Source: Pseudoteredinibacter isoporae_A (GTDB lineage Bacteria; Pseudomonadota; Gammaproteobacteria; Pseudomonadales; Cellvibrionaceae). From it: DNA of 64,000 nt. Positions 18,116-27,769 of the stretch are shown one piece after another. Position 1 is the first letter of the stretch; each line of letters begins with the position of its first letter. The stretch is from the NCBI RefSeq assembly GCF_040372805.1, contig NZ_BAABWJ010000001.1, positions 744,001-808,000 on the forward strand. The letters are read 5' to 3'. A model generated the notes under the pieces. The model saw only the letters and a program-made list of their open reading frames with translations. It was not told where the DNA came from and made no database searches. Both the position numbers and the translations under genes were made by a program.

Positions 18116-18595
18116 ATGTCAACATCAGATACTTTAACGATTACCGTCCCAAAAGGTCAGGGGCAAATTAAAAATTTTACTCTTAAGCCAAGTTTGCCTG
18201 CAAATGGCCAACCTGGGGATTGGGTTTTTCAAACGATTGAAAGTGATGGTTCTCAGCAAGCTGTTGAAAATTTGGATATTAGTTTTGATCCAAATTCGAA
18301 TTGGCTGCAACGCCAATCGGAAGTTTGCGTCTTAGTTGTGACCATGGATGAGCCTGGTTGGCGTTTTGTTCTTGGAGGTACCAAAAGCTGCCTGAGCGAA
18401 ATTAACACTACAGATCAGCTGCATGACGTAGAAACCGCAATCACTGCAAACGGAAAAGTTTTAACTGCAACCATAAAAAGTTTGAGCAAGGTTGGAGAAG
18501 CTGTTGGTTTTGCCTTTGTAGCAGCTCTCACTTCGGATGATGGAAGTGTAAATATTTATCAGTCTCCAGACCCAGGATTAGAAATTAGACGTTAA
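18116..18595 (+). CDS. Protein of unknown function facing the kinase cluster
   Basis: 159 residues, no signal peptide and no transmembrane segment. The sequence is rich in beta-strand patterns (TLTITVPKGQ, VCVLVVTMDEPGW, KVLTATIKSL, AVGFAFVAALTSDDGSVNIYQS) and ends in PDPGLEIRR. The EP and DP pairs recall the small DP-EP family of uncharacterised proteins, but I cannot confirm that. An RBS (CGGAGA) precedes the ATG. It converges on the first kinase with a 4-base overlap of stop codons. Its AT-rich composition is like that of the kinase C-terminal regions, so it may have arrived with them. Confidence 0.75.
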   Translation: MSTSDTLTITVPKGQGQIKNFTLKPSLPANGQPGDWVFQTIESDGSQQAVENLDISFDPNSNWLQRQSEVCVLVVTMDEPGWRFVLGGTKSCLSEINTTDQLHDVETAITANGKVLTATIKSLSKVGEAVGFAFVAALTSDDGSVNIYQSPDPGLEIRR

Positions 18596-21114
18596 CTTTC
18601 ACACTTAACATCAATCAAATTCGCATACTCGGATCCATAAACTGGGTCCGAGCATAAGCTGTCAAACCATGGTAATGTAAACCAAACCTTTCCCATCCCA
18701 CCTTTTAGAGACTTTTCAATAGCAATTATTGTTGAAGGATAGTCCTCTAATTTCACATTCAATAATGCCTCCGCGTAACTTGTTTCAACACTGTTTGACA
18801 TTGATTTAAGTTTATCGAGCAATTTTAGTGCACGCCTGATATAACCTAAATGGATTAACGCCTGAGCCTTAAAAGTTAAGTCTTTAAATCCAGCTTCGTC
18901 GGAAACGTTATTTACAACATCAGTATAAAGTTCGAGAGCCCTATCAGAATCACCCATAGACATATAAGTGTCTGCCAAGTTTAAACGACTAGAAATTTGG
19001 TCATTCGTCAAACTCCGCGCTTTTTCAAAATAGTAAATCGCCTTTTCATAGTCTCGTTTAAACAAATATAGTACACCTAAATTGGAATGAGTAGATCCAA
19101 TGTTTGATAACTCTACAAAATGCAAAAAAAGTACTTCAGCCTCATCAAGCTCACCTGCAGCCACTAAAAACGTAGCTAAAGTTAATCCCGCATGTATATT
19201 ATCTGGATCAACTTTCCTTGCCTTTCTCATATATTCAATTGCTTTTTCTGCATTTCCCAGATACCAATAGTTAATTCCTAAGTCCCTCAAAGTTCGAACA
19301 CTGGTTCTATATTCGTTGGCACGAGAAAAGTGAACAATCGCCTCATTATAGCTTTTCTCTGATTCTCGCTGTAACCCTTTCAAGACTTCGATCTCACGCG
19401 GGTTACCACCTGCGACCTTAAATTCAGATATCATTTTTTCAGAAAGGTCATGCCTATCAGTTTCTGAATATAACTCAGCTAAAAGCCTCATTACTAAAGT
19501 GCTTCTAGGAATTTCCAATCGAGCCTTATTTAGTAAAACTTCAGTTCTTTCAGCAAAAGACTTCATTCTCTTTTCCACATACAAATCCAGAGATATTTGT
19601 GCATGAAGAAAATAAATCGGTTCAAATCTTGGAGCTCTTTCTTGTAAATTTTCCAAAGACTCAATAACTTTTAGATGATTATTTTCGCTCTCTTTAACAA
19701 GAGCATCTAATTCAAAATACTCTTTATAGTCTTCCTCGCTTATCAGCTCACTAAGCTTAACTAAACCATCTCTATTCGGAAATAAATCTGCCAATCTATA
19801 TTGTGACAACTGGTGCGTTTCTAACAGCTTGTCATCAATTTCGATGGTAGCCTCTAAAGTAACGCTTTCGGTAACGCTACTAAGATTCAAATTACAAACT
19901 AAGTTTTCACAATCAAGTTGACTTTCAACGACCACATCCGCGCCAATTGCCTTAGCCAATAGTTCATTTCCGCCCTCGAAGCCTTCAACTTCACCCGCAG
20001 GAATTAAGAAGCTGTTTTGCAATGCAATAACACCATCTTGCAAGGCAAAATAAACTGTTTTCTGAATGTCCTCGTAATCCAACTCATCTTTCGCATCGAG
20101 TTTAGGGGGCAACACTGCCACATAAACCGAATCCGGCTCAGGCTGTAACCAAAGATACGCCTCTCTTACAGAAACCACTACAAGCAATAACGCTAAAAGA
20201 ATGCTTGCAAGGTATACCCAAGCTTGATTAGAGGAAACCGGCCGTAAAAAACTTGGTCGCAAGGTGAGAGTAGGGTCTTCAACTTCTTCGCTCAGCTCAG
20301 CCGCATACGACTTTAACGACCTAACCAAAGCTGCAATATCTTGCGGCCGCTGTCCAGGTTCCTTATGAAGCGTTTCATCGAGGCAATCGGTAAAACCTTT
20401 GGGGAGATCCTCACTTGAAAGTGAAGGCGCAGCTTCGTTCAATATCTTTTCAACACGAAGCAGTTCGCTATCGGCTTCAAAAGGGTGCTGTGAACGCAGA
20501 ATCTGCCAGGCCAACAAACCAAAAGAGAAAGTATCACTTGCGGTTGTCAGCGTTTCACCTCGAATCTGTTCCGGCGACATGGCACTCAGGCTGCCAGAAA
20601 TATTATTATGTTTGGTGAGCTCTACCGTGTCACCGCTTTGGCGTTTGGCAATACCAAAATCGCCTATCTTGGCGCGCCCATGTTCATCAATCAAAATATT
20701 ATCGAGCTTTAAATCACGATGGATAATGCCTTGACTATGAGCAGCTGATAAGCCTTCCAGAATCTGCACAAGCAGGGCCAATTGCTGGCGCTGACTTAGG
20801 TTATTTTCTTTCAAGTAGTGTTTAAGCGAACGACCCTTTACGTATTCCATCACCAGAGCAAAACCCTGCTCATCGTCTACCACATCATAGATATGAACAA
20901 CATTAGGGTGATTGAGCTTGGCGAGCACCTTGGCTTCCCGGCGCAAGCGCTCGACGAGCGCTTCGGACTGTTGCTGCTTATAAAGGCACTTAATCGCTAC
21001 CTGACGCCTTAAGCGACTGTCTTCCGCCAGGTAGACAATACCCATACCACCGCGTCCAAGGATGCTCAGAATCTTATAGTGGGCAATATTTTCGGGGAGC
21101 TCTGGGTATTTCAT
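18592..21114 (-). CDS. Membrane Ser/Thr protein kinase with periplasmic TPR domain (paralogue 1)
   Basis: Hanks-type kinase of 840 residues. The cytoplasmic kinase domain (about 13-270) is intact: GRGGMG loop at 20-25, Lys42 in VAIK, HRD at 132-134, DFG at 152-154 and MSPE at 179-182. A transmembrane helix follows (about 298-318). The outer part starts with a TolB-like strand (VAVLPP) and a Cys-x4-Cys pair, followed by TPR-like repeats (about 530-800) and the C-terminal LPWFDSLC-x16-Cys motif. It probably senses a periplasmic signal through the TPRs. It is the last of three tandem paralogues downstream of an FHA gene. Substrate unknown. Confidence 0.92.
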   Translation of the reverse strand: MKYPELPENIAHYKILSILGRGGMGIVYLAEDSRLRRQVAIKCLYKQQQSEALVERLRREAKVLAKLNHPNVVHIYDVVDDEQGFALVMEYVKGRSLKHYLKENNLSQRQQLALLVQILEGLSAAHSQGIIHRDLKLDNILIDEHGRAKIGDFGIAKRQSGDTVELTKHNNISGSLSAMSPEQIRGETLTTASDTFSFGLLAWQILRSQHPFEADSELLRVEKILNEAAPSLSSEDLPKGFTDCLDETLHKEPGQRPQDIAALVRSLKSYAAELSEEVEDPTLTLRPSFLRPVSSNQAWVYLASILLALLLVVVSVREAYLWLQPEPDSVYVAVLPPKLDAKDELDYEDIQKTVYFALQDGVIALQNSFLIPAGEVEGFEGGNELLAKAIGADVVVESQLDCENLVCNLNLSSVTESVTLEATIEIDDKLLETHQLSQYRLADLFPNRDGLVKLSELISEEDYKEYFELDALVKESENNHLKVIESLENLQERAPRFEPIYFLHAQISLDLYVEKRMKSFAERTEVLLNKARLEIPRSTLVMRLLAELYSETDRHDLSEKMISEFKVAGGNPREIEVLKGLQRESEKSYNEAIVHFSRANEYRTSVRTLRDLGINYWYLGNAEKAIEYMRKARKVDPDNIHAGLTLATFLVAAGELDEAEVLFLHFVELSNIGSTHSNLGVLYLFKRDYEKAIYYFEKARSLTNDQISSRLNLADTYMSMGDSDRALELYTDVVNNVSDEAGFKDLTFKAQALIHLGYIRRALKLLDKLKSMSNSVETSYAEALLNVKLEDYPSTIIAIEKSLKGGMGKVWFTLPWFDSLCSDPVYGSEYANLIDVKCES

Positions 21115-21247
21115 GATTGTCTGCTTATTATTGATGTTTTCTGAAAAGGAATGCTAGCACAGCCAAACAATCGAAACTATTGGGCATATAGCAGAAGCAA
21201 GACCATATCGATGCGCTCAACTCAAGCTAATCAATGCTTAACCAAAA

Positions 21248-23776
21248 TTACTCTAGGCAAGACTGGTCAGTCAGCCGTCTAAACTCTATTCCGTATTTTT
21301 CATGTTTGCAAAGAGCATCAAACCAAGGCAAGGAATACCAGATTTTCCCTAAACCAAGGAAAATAGATCTTTCTATCGCAATTAGCGCTGACGGGTAATC
21401 CTCAAGTTTTGAATAGATAATGGCTTCCGCATAAATAATATCAGAATTATCCGGCGCTATTTCTTTTGCTTGTTTTAGTGCCGCTAGTGCTTTTTTTGAC
21501 TCTCCAAGATGTATGTACGCCTGAGCAATAGCTCCCAATTCGCCACTATGACTTGAATTACTCAGCCTCTTCAAGGCTAGAAGATAATGCTCCCTAGCTT
21601 TTTTATCCTCTCCTTGCAAAGCATAGGTATCCGCCAAATTAAGTGACCAAAACCTTGAATCACTGGAAATCCTACTGGTTTTTACAAAGTATTGCTCCGC
21701 TCGCTTGTAATCCCTTTTCAGCATATATAGCAACCCTAGATTATCGTAAGTCGAAGTGATTTTTGATTTTTCTTCTAAACTAAGAAACATGTCTTCAGCT
21801 TTATCAAGATTTCCAGACGTCATATGGAAAGTCGCCAGAGTTAAGCCTGCATGTATATCTTTAGGATTCAACGCTAGGGCCTTTTCAAGAGCAAAAATTG
21901 CTTTTTTGACATCACCTAGGAACCAGTAATTTATGGCAATATCTCTGTAGGTTCTCACACTGAAGCGCATGTCATTTGCTTCTTGATAATAACGAATAGC
22001 TAATTCGTAATTTTCTCGACTCTCCTCAATCAGCCCCCTCAGAGACTTAGTTTGCCTGTCCTCGAGATAAATTTTTTCAATTTGTTGGATCTTACTTAAA
22101 GCTAGATCTAATTCACCCAACTCAGCATGAGCTTCTACCCATAGTAACCGGACATCTTTGTCGCTAAGTCTCGACTGATCAGACGATTCTAAGACTTGCT
22201 TTACCTGTTCCGCGAAATAATTGTCTTTTGTTTCAGAAAACAAATCGAGGCCTATCTTTGTATACAAACGATAAAGGGGGCCAAATTTTGGTGCCTTATC
22301 CAGTAAAACTCGGAGCTTTCTAAAGATATCGGCGTGATGGCTTTCATTTTCCCTTGCAATTTGAACTAGCTTAATATATTCCTTGTAGTCTTCTTCATTT
22401 ATTACCTCACTCAAGGGGTCCAAACCTTTTCGATTTGGAAAAAGTTCTGCCAACTTAAGTTGTGTGATCCTGTGAACTTCTAACAATCGATCTTCGATGA
22501 TACTAAGCTTTTTACTTTTAATTTGACCCTTATCTTCAGACAAGGTAAGGGTCAAATCGCATTTCAACTCATAACATACGAGATCACTTCTGATGACAAC
22601 ATCTGCGCCAAGAGCCATGGTCATCTGATTACTTTCACCTTCATAACTCTCGACTTCCCGGCGTGGTATGAGATTACTACCACTGAGATCGATGATTCCA
22701 TCTTGCAAGGCGTAATAAACAGTTTGCTGGATATCTTCATAATCAAATTCATCTTTGAATTTGATGGCTGTGGGCAATATCGCAACATATACCGGCTTGG
22801 ACTCTGGATAAAACCAACCACTTAGCTTTCCACAAACGATCAGCAGTGACACTAGAGCAAATATAATTGCCGTAATACACATACGCCGAAAAGTCAGCAA
22901 GTTTTTTTGGTTATCATCAACAGTCGAATCAGAGGCAAAATCTGAAACAAGAATGTTTTTGATCGGTAAATAATGCTTTAACAGAGAAATTAGTGCATCA
23001 GCATTCTTTGGCCGGTCTTCTGATTCTTTTTTAAGCGCGGCATCCATTGATTGAACAAAGCCGGCAGGAAACGCTTCCAAATTTAACGAAGGCGCGGGTT
23101 CATTCAGAATTTTCTCCACACGAACCAGATCCGTCTTGCCCTCAAAGGGGTGATGGCCTTGCAATATTTGCCAAGCCAATAGGCCGAAAGAAAATACATC
23201 ACTGGCTGGACTAAGCCGCTCTCCACGGATCTGTTCGGGAGACATCGCACTTAGGCTGCCCGATGGATTTTGGTGTTGAGAAAGTTCTATGGTATTGCCA
23301 TGGTGATATTTTGCGATACCAAAATCGCTGATCTTTGCACGCCCGTTTGCATCGATCAAAATGTTTTCCAGTTTTAAATCACGATGAACAATGCCCTCAC
23401 GATGCGCAGCTGCCAGTCCCTCCAAAATCTGGCCAAGCAAAGCCAACTTATCTTGTTCACTCAGGGAGTTTTCTCGCAGATGCTGGTCCAGTGAGTTGCC
23501 CTTCACATGCTCCATGACCAAAGCAAAGCCCTGTTCGCCTTCAACAACATCGTATAAATGAACTACGTTTGGGTGGTTCAGAGTTGCCAACACTTTGGCT
23601 TCGCGGCGTAGGCGCTTGACGAGAATATCGGATTGCTGCTTGTACAGGCACTTAATCGCGACCTGGCGACGCAGGCGGCTGTCTTCAGCCAAATACACAA
23701 TACCCATGCCGCCACGCCCTAACACAGCCAAGATTTTGTAGTGGGCTATTTTTTGGGGTAACTCCGGGTACTTCAT
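21248..23776 (-). CDS. Membrane Ser/Thr protein kinase with periplasmic TPR domain (paralogue 2)
   Basis: Closest paralogue of 18592-21114 (842 residues); the first 220 residues are nearly identical, while the C-terminal part has diverged. Kinase residues are Lys42, Asp133 (HRDLKLEN) and DFG at 151-153. The transmembrane helix is at about 298-318. The periplasmic part has the VAILPT strand, a Cys-x4-Cys pair (VCYELKC), the conserved INEEDYKEY segment, TPR-like repeats and a C-terminal LPWFDALC-x16-Cys. The gap to the next kinase gene (133 bases) holds no obvious terminator, so the genes may be one unit or have separate weak promoters. Confidence 0.92.
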   Translation of the reverse strand: MKYPELPQKIAHYKILAVLGRGGMGIVYLAEDSRLRRQVAIKCLYKQQSDILVKRLRREAKVLATLNHPNVVHLYDVVEGEQGFALVMEHVKGNSLDQHLRENSLSEQDKLALLGQILEGLAAAHREGIVHRDLKLENILIDANGRAKISDFGIAKYHHGNTIELSQHQNPSGSLSAMSPEQIRGERLSPASDVFSFGLLAWQILQGHHPFEGKTDLVRVEKILNEPAPSLNLEAFPAGFVQSMDAALKKESEDRPKNADALISLLKHYLPIKNILVSDFASDSTVDDNQKNLLTFRRMCITAIIFALVSLLIVCGKLSGWFYPESKPVYVAILPTAIKFKDEFDYEDIQQTVYYALQDGIIDLSGSNLIPRREVESYEGESNQMTMALGADVVIRSDLVCYELKCDLTLTLSEDKGQIKSKKLSIIEDRLLEVHRITQLKLAELFPNRKGLDPLSEVINEEDYKEYIKLVQIARENESHHADIFRKLRVLLDKAPKFGPLYRLYTKIGLDLFSETKDNYFAEQVKQVLESSDQSRLSDKDVRLLWVEAHAELGELDLALSKIQQIEKIYLEDRQTKSLRGLIEESRENYELAIRYYQEANDMRFSVRTYRDIAINYWFLGDVKKAIFALEKALALNPKDIHAGLTLATFHMTSGNLDKAEDMFLSLEEKSKITSTYDNLGLLYMLKRDYKRAEQYFVKTSRISSDSRFWSLNLADTYALQGEDKKAREHYLLALKRLSNSSHSGELGAIAQAYIHLGESKKALAALKQAKEIAPDNSDIIYAEAIIYSKLEDYPSALIAIERSIFLGLGKIWYSLPWFDALCKHEKYGIEFRRLTDQSCLE

Positions 23777-23922
23777 TGCGATTTGCTATGTAGAATTTCA
23801 GATTGCGGCAGATGCTAACACAGGAAAATACGAAGCACTATGTACCGATACCTGCAATACACTGAAGTATCAGCCAAAAGAAGTAATTAACAAGTCGTTT
23901 TTTATTTGTCAGTTTTGACGAA

Positions 23923-26520
23923 TTATGGAGTGGCAACCACGGGGCCCGAATTTGCAACTGGGCATTGCAAGCCTGTGACACTTTCAAATTCTCCAGCGGA
24001 ATCTGGCGAACGACACAAGCCATCAAACCAGGGCAAGGCGAACCAATTTTTTTCGAGCCCCAGTTCCAAGGATGTTTCGATCCAGAGCAAACCTGAAGCG
24101 GTATTGCCTACTTTGCTGTAGACCAGCGCGGATGCAAAGGCGACACTTTTGTCTCTTGCGTCCAGCGTTTGAGCCTTTTGCAGGACACGCAAAGCATCCA
24201 TAGTTTGATCCTGTTGAATCAACGCTCGGGCTAGATAGCTATATTCTTTAGCATTATCTTCATCCAGCGGCATTTCACTCAACTGCTGATATTCTTTCTT
24301 GGCTTCAGAGGCTTTGCCTGCAAGAAGGTAACTGTCCCCAAGGTAAAGTGTGTACAAACGTTCTTCGGGTTTAAGCGCTTTGGCTTCTGAAAAATACTCA
24401 ACAGCAGAACCGTACTGCCGTTCCAGTAGAGCTAACAAACCCAAACTTTCATACACACCAACAACCGGGTGCTTTTCCAGAACGGTTTCATAGATTGTTC
24501 TGGCTTCGGCCAAATCTCCACGACTCAAGAAGATACTGGCCATCAGGTTATAGCTTTGTATGCTTTCGGGGCTGTACTTCAAACTGCTTTCAAGATTTTG
24601 AATGGCCAGCTCTTTATTGCCATCTTTCCAATACGCCATCGCCAGATCACGGTAGGCTTGGCTGCTACTGCGCTTGGCCAAGCGCTCTTTAAAGCGCTGA
24701 ATGGCTTCCTGATTTTCTCCTTTTGCCAGGGCAATTTGCGCACGCATACGCTCACTGACCCAACGATCCAACTTGAGCTTTTCAAGGACTTCAATGCTTC
24801 CCGTGGCTTTGTTGTATTCTTCGCTCCGTAGATACAGTTCGAACCACAGCTGGTGGTAGAAAATGGATTGGGAGAACTGCGAAGATGCTTTTTCCAACAT
24901 GCTTCTGAGTTTGCTCAGATAGTCACCGTGATTGTGGCGGCGTTGCAAAGCCAGGCTGATATCGGCGTACAGTTCATAAACCTGTGCAAAGCGCGGGGCA
25001 CGCCGTTGAATGGCTTCTAACTGAGCCAATAGATGATCCGCTGTTCGGGGATCATCGTCTTTCTGCCGAAGGATGGCCAGATAGGTTTGGTAGTCTTCTT
25101 CCGATACAACTTCCGACAAGGGTTTAGCACTGCCTGTCGCATTGAACAGCTTACGAACCGCTTGTTGCCCACTGGCATAGGCATCCAGTAAATTTTTATG
25201 CACCAACGTTAAACGATCTTGCTTCAGTACCGTCCAGCGTTGGCCCGCCAGTTTTGACAGGGTTAACTGACATCGTTGTAACTGGCATTGCAACTGACTG
25301 CTCAGAACAATATCGGCCCCTACGGCCGCCCCCAATTTACCGCCACTGCGTCGGGCAGAATGCACTTCTTCGGGGGACACCAACTGACTGTTTTCCAGGC
25401 TGCGAACTCCATCCTGCAAGGCCAGAAAAAGAGAGGCCTGCAACTCGCGATATTGTTCGGAGTTGTCGCCTTCAAATTCCGGTTCAATCACCGCAATGTG
25501 TTTCACCGGTTTGGCAAAGAGCAAATCCAATGGTTTAAATTTGATCACAGCGAAAGCCGCAAGCCCCAGCAGACAGGCCAGCGATAGAACTTTGGCAAAA
25601 CGCAGCAAATATCGAGATTGATCTGAGGAGCTCTCGTAGTCGGAACGTAGAATATTGTGCGCCGTCATTTCGCCACTTAGCTCATCCGACACCTGGGGCA
25701 GCAATATCTGCAACTGCCTGGCCAACCACGCGGCATTCGACGGTCTTTGCTTTGGGTCTTTAATCAATAACTGATCAATAAGCTGGCACAACTCCGCGGG
25801 TAAATCCGTTTCGGATGCACTCAGCTTTTCAGCTTCGTTGTTAAGGATTTTTTCGACCATAACTAACTGGCCAGCTTCGTCTCCAAAGGGGTGGCGCCCC
25901 AGGAACATTCGCCAGGCTAAAATGCCAAAGGCAAACAGGTCACTGCCCGGTCCTACTTTTTCACCGCGAATTTGCTCCGGTGACATGGCGCTGTAACTGC
26001 CGGACACTGCGTCGTGCTGTGTAAGCTGGGTTGCATCGGGGTCCTGGGATTTGGCAACCCCGAAGTCGGTCAACTTCAGCAACCCCTGTCGGTTAACTAA
26101 AACGTTATCCAGTTTTAAGTCGCGATGCACGATGCCCGCATTGTGCGCTGCTGCCAGACCATCGGCAATTTGCGCAAGAAAAAGCAGCTTCTGCTTTTGG
26201 TCACAAAGGTTTTCTCGCAGATACTGACGCAGGGTGCGCCCTTCGACGTATTCCATGACCAAGGCAAGATTGTCACCATCGTCGATGAAATCGTAAACCT
26301 GGACCACATTCGGATGATTTAATTGCGCCAATAGCTGCGCCTCATGGCGCAGGCGTTCAGTGAGGATGTCGTCGGTGATGTGCTCATTGATGCATTTGAT
26401 CGCAACCTGCCGCTGTAAACGATCATCTTCTGCAAGGTAAACCACCCCCATACCGCCTTGTCCGATGACGGAATGCACACGGTAATTAGCGATAGATTGG
26501 GGATGATCTGCACTGTCCAT
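23923..26520 (-). CDS. Membrane Ser/Thr protein kinase with periplasmic TPR domain (paralogue 3)
   Basis: 865 residues, the most divergent of the three and less AT-rich in its C-terminal half. Kinase domain intact: QGGMG loop at 21-25, Lys42, HRD at 132-134, DFG at 152-154, MSPEQIRG at 179-186. Transmembrane helix about 309-326. The outer part has IAVIEP, Cys-x4-Cys (QCQLQRC), VSEEDYQTY, many TPR-like repeats (about 540-830) and LPWFDGLC-x16-Cys near the end. It begins 8 bases after the FHA gene stop, so FHA and kinase 3 form an operon. The FHA protein is its most likely phospho-reader. Confidence 0.93.
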   Translation of the reverse strand: MDSADHPQSIANYRVHSVIGQGGMGVVYLAEDDRLQRQVAIKCINEHITDDILTERLRHEAQLLAQLNHPNVVQVYDFIDDGDNLALVMEYVEGRTLRQYLRENLCDQKQKLLFLAQIADGLAAAHNAGIVHRDLKLDNVLVNRQGLLKLTDFGVAKSQDPDATQLTQHDAVSGSYSAMSPEQIRGEKVGPGSDLFAFGILAWRMFLGRHPFGDEAGQLVMVEKILNNEAEKLSASETDLPAELCQLIDQLLIKDPKQRPSNAAWLARQLQILLPQVSDELSGEMTAHNILRSDYESSSDQSRYLLRFAKVLSLACLLGLAAFAVIKFKPLDLLFAKPVKHIAVIEPEFEGDNSEQYRELQASLFLALQDGVRSLENSQLVSPEEVHSARRSGGKLGAAVGADIVLSSQLQCQLQRCQLTLSKLAGQRWTVLKQDRLTLVHKNLLDAYASGQQAVRKLFNATGSAKPLSEVVSEEDYQTYLAILRQKDDDPRTADHLLAQLEAIQRRAPRFAQVYELYADISLALQRRHNHGDYLSKLRSMLEKASSQFSQSIFYHQLWFELYLRSEEYNKATGSIEVLEKLKLDRWVSERMRAQIALAKGENQEAIQRFKERLAKRSSSQAYRDLAMAYWKDGNKELAIQNLESSLKYSPESIQSYNLMASIFLSRGDLAEARTIYETVLEKHPVVGVYESLGLLALLERQYGSAVEYFSEAKALKPEERLYTLYLGDSYLLAGKASEAKKEYQQLSEMPLDEDNAKEYSYLARALIQQDQTMDALRVLQKAQTLDARDKSVAFASALVYSKVGNTASGLLWIETSLELGLEKNWFALPWFDGLCRSPDSAGEFESVTGLQCPVANSGPVVATP

Positions 26521-26528
26521 AGCGGGGA

Positions 26529-27491
26529 TTATTCAGCTTTGGCGGTCAAACGATGGGTGACTTCTGCGCCTTTGCAAACACTGTAACAACTGCCACCAAA
26601 ACGCAGACGACCGCGCATGCGTTGAATCAATTTGTTCAACCCCGTTACAGCGGGCAAGGCTTCAGCCAATTGTTTACGAGCCCGGAAAATCAGAATATTC
26701 AGATGCCCGGCATCGAGACCAAGCTCCTTTGCCAGTAATTCGGTATCCACCCAACCCTGGCTGTTCACATCCAAACCATTGTCGGCATCTTCGGCTCGGC
26801 GGCGGGCCAAGTGCAACAACACATAATGATGAGATCGCTCGCCCAAATCAATTTGCTCACCATCCGCGGATAAGTTCAGGCGGCTGTTTTCTTCATCCAA
26901 ACTGGTTTCGAAACAAAATTCGTAATCGGCAAAGTGCCGTGGCTCAAAGCTCATTTGCTCGGTTGCAACAAGGTGTTCCACCAAAAACAATTGCCAGCGC
27001 TGACGGTGACAATCAAAGCTGTCACCGTGGCGCAAAACGCGGGACTCTCCTGTGGAGATATCTTCGATATGCCACTGGCCATCTTCAGCGCTCAGGCTCA
27101 GGGCCAGCTCCGGGGACTCGTCGTTGGGAAGAAAGTGATACTTTTCCAGGCCGAAGGTTTGTCCACCGTCCTGGTTCAGTAATAAATCCTGAGGTGGCTC
27201 AAGACAGTCCACCTGCCAGCCTTTGTGCTGCGGTGAACCAAAGCGGACTTCCTGACCAAGCTTGAGCGGGTAAGATTCTCCGGTTTGTAATTTTTCTTCA
27301 TCCAGCCACGTGCCGTTTCGGCTCAAATCGCGCAGCAACCAAGCCGCACCATTCCATTCAATGGCCGCGTGAATTCGTGACACAGCGGCCAAATCAACGC
27401 AGCTATCCACCTGATCGGCTAAACGACCAAAAGTGTGATGGGCACGCAAGGGCTGAACGCGGCCAGATCCAAGATCCCGCATCTGCGCCAT
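26529..27491 (-). CDS. FHA domain protein with C-terminal winged-helix-like domain
   Basis: 320 residues, cytoplasmic. The N-terminal FHA domain (about 18-93) has the phosphothreonine-binding signature Gly22-Arg23, Ser38/His41 (SRIHA) and Asn59 (SRNGTWLD). The C-terminal third (about 215-305) looks like an OmpR-type winged helix: QIDLGERSHHYVLLHLARRRA, WVDTELLAKELGL and LNILIFRARKQL. It is first in the operon with kinase 3, with GGGAG before the ATG. I infer a DNA-binding regulator whose FHA domain reads phosphothreonine on the neighbouring kinases. Confidence 0.88.
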   Translation of the reverse strand: MAQMRDLGSGRVQPLRAHHTFGRLADQVDSCVDLAAVSRIHAAIEWNGAAWLLRDLSRNGTWLDEEKLQTGESYPLKLGQEVRFGSPQHKGWQVDCLEPPQDLLLNQDGGQTFGLEKYHFLPNDESPELALSLSAEDGQWHIEDISTGESRVLRHGDSFDCHRQRWQLFLVEHLVATEQMSFEPRHFADYEFCFETSLDEENSRLNLSADGEQIDLGERSHHYVLLHLARRRAEDADNGLDVNSQGWVDTELLAKELGLDAGHLNILIFRARKQLAEALPAVTGLNKLIQRMRGRLRFGGSCYSVCKGAEVTHRLTAKAE

Positions 27492-27769
27492 GTTTTTACT
27501 CCCGAAGTCCTTGGTAGCGTAACGCTCAACTACTCAAGTCGTAGCTATAATTTTATCTCGGCCAAACAACACTTTTAGTAGTCAGGCTCTATTCAGGCTT
27601 TATGACGCAGCATACGCCGACCCTGAATTAACGTGCGACAATGACGGCGTTCAATGTGAAACAATTTACGTTATTTTGCCGCCGCCGTTTAAGCGCTTTA
27701 TTACACCATAATACGCCGGTAAGTGTAATATGCTGTAATACAGAAATGCTGTCGCCTGTACTATATTCA

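Noticed and set aside
27701..27742. Possible GacA-type activator site (TGTAAG-N6-CTTACA) in front of the candidate RNA
   Set aside because: The region has TTACAC-N16-GTGTAA and TGTAATA repeats, but not the 18-base consensus, so I do not claim a GacA site.
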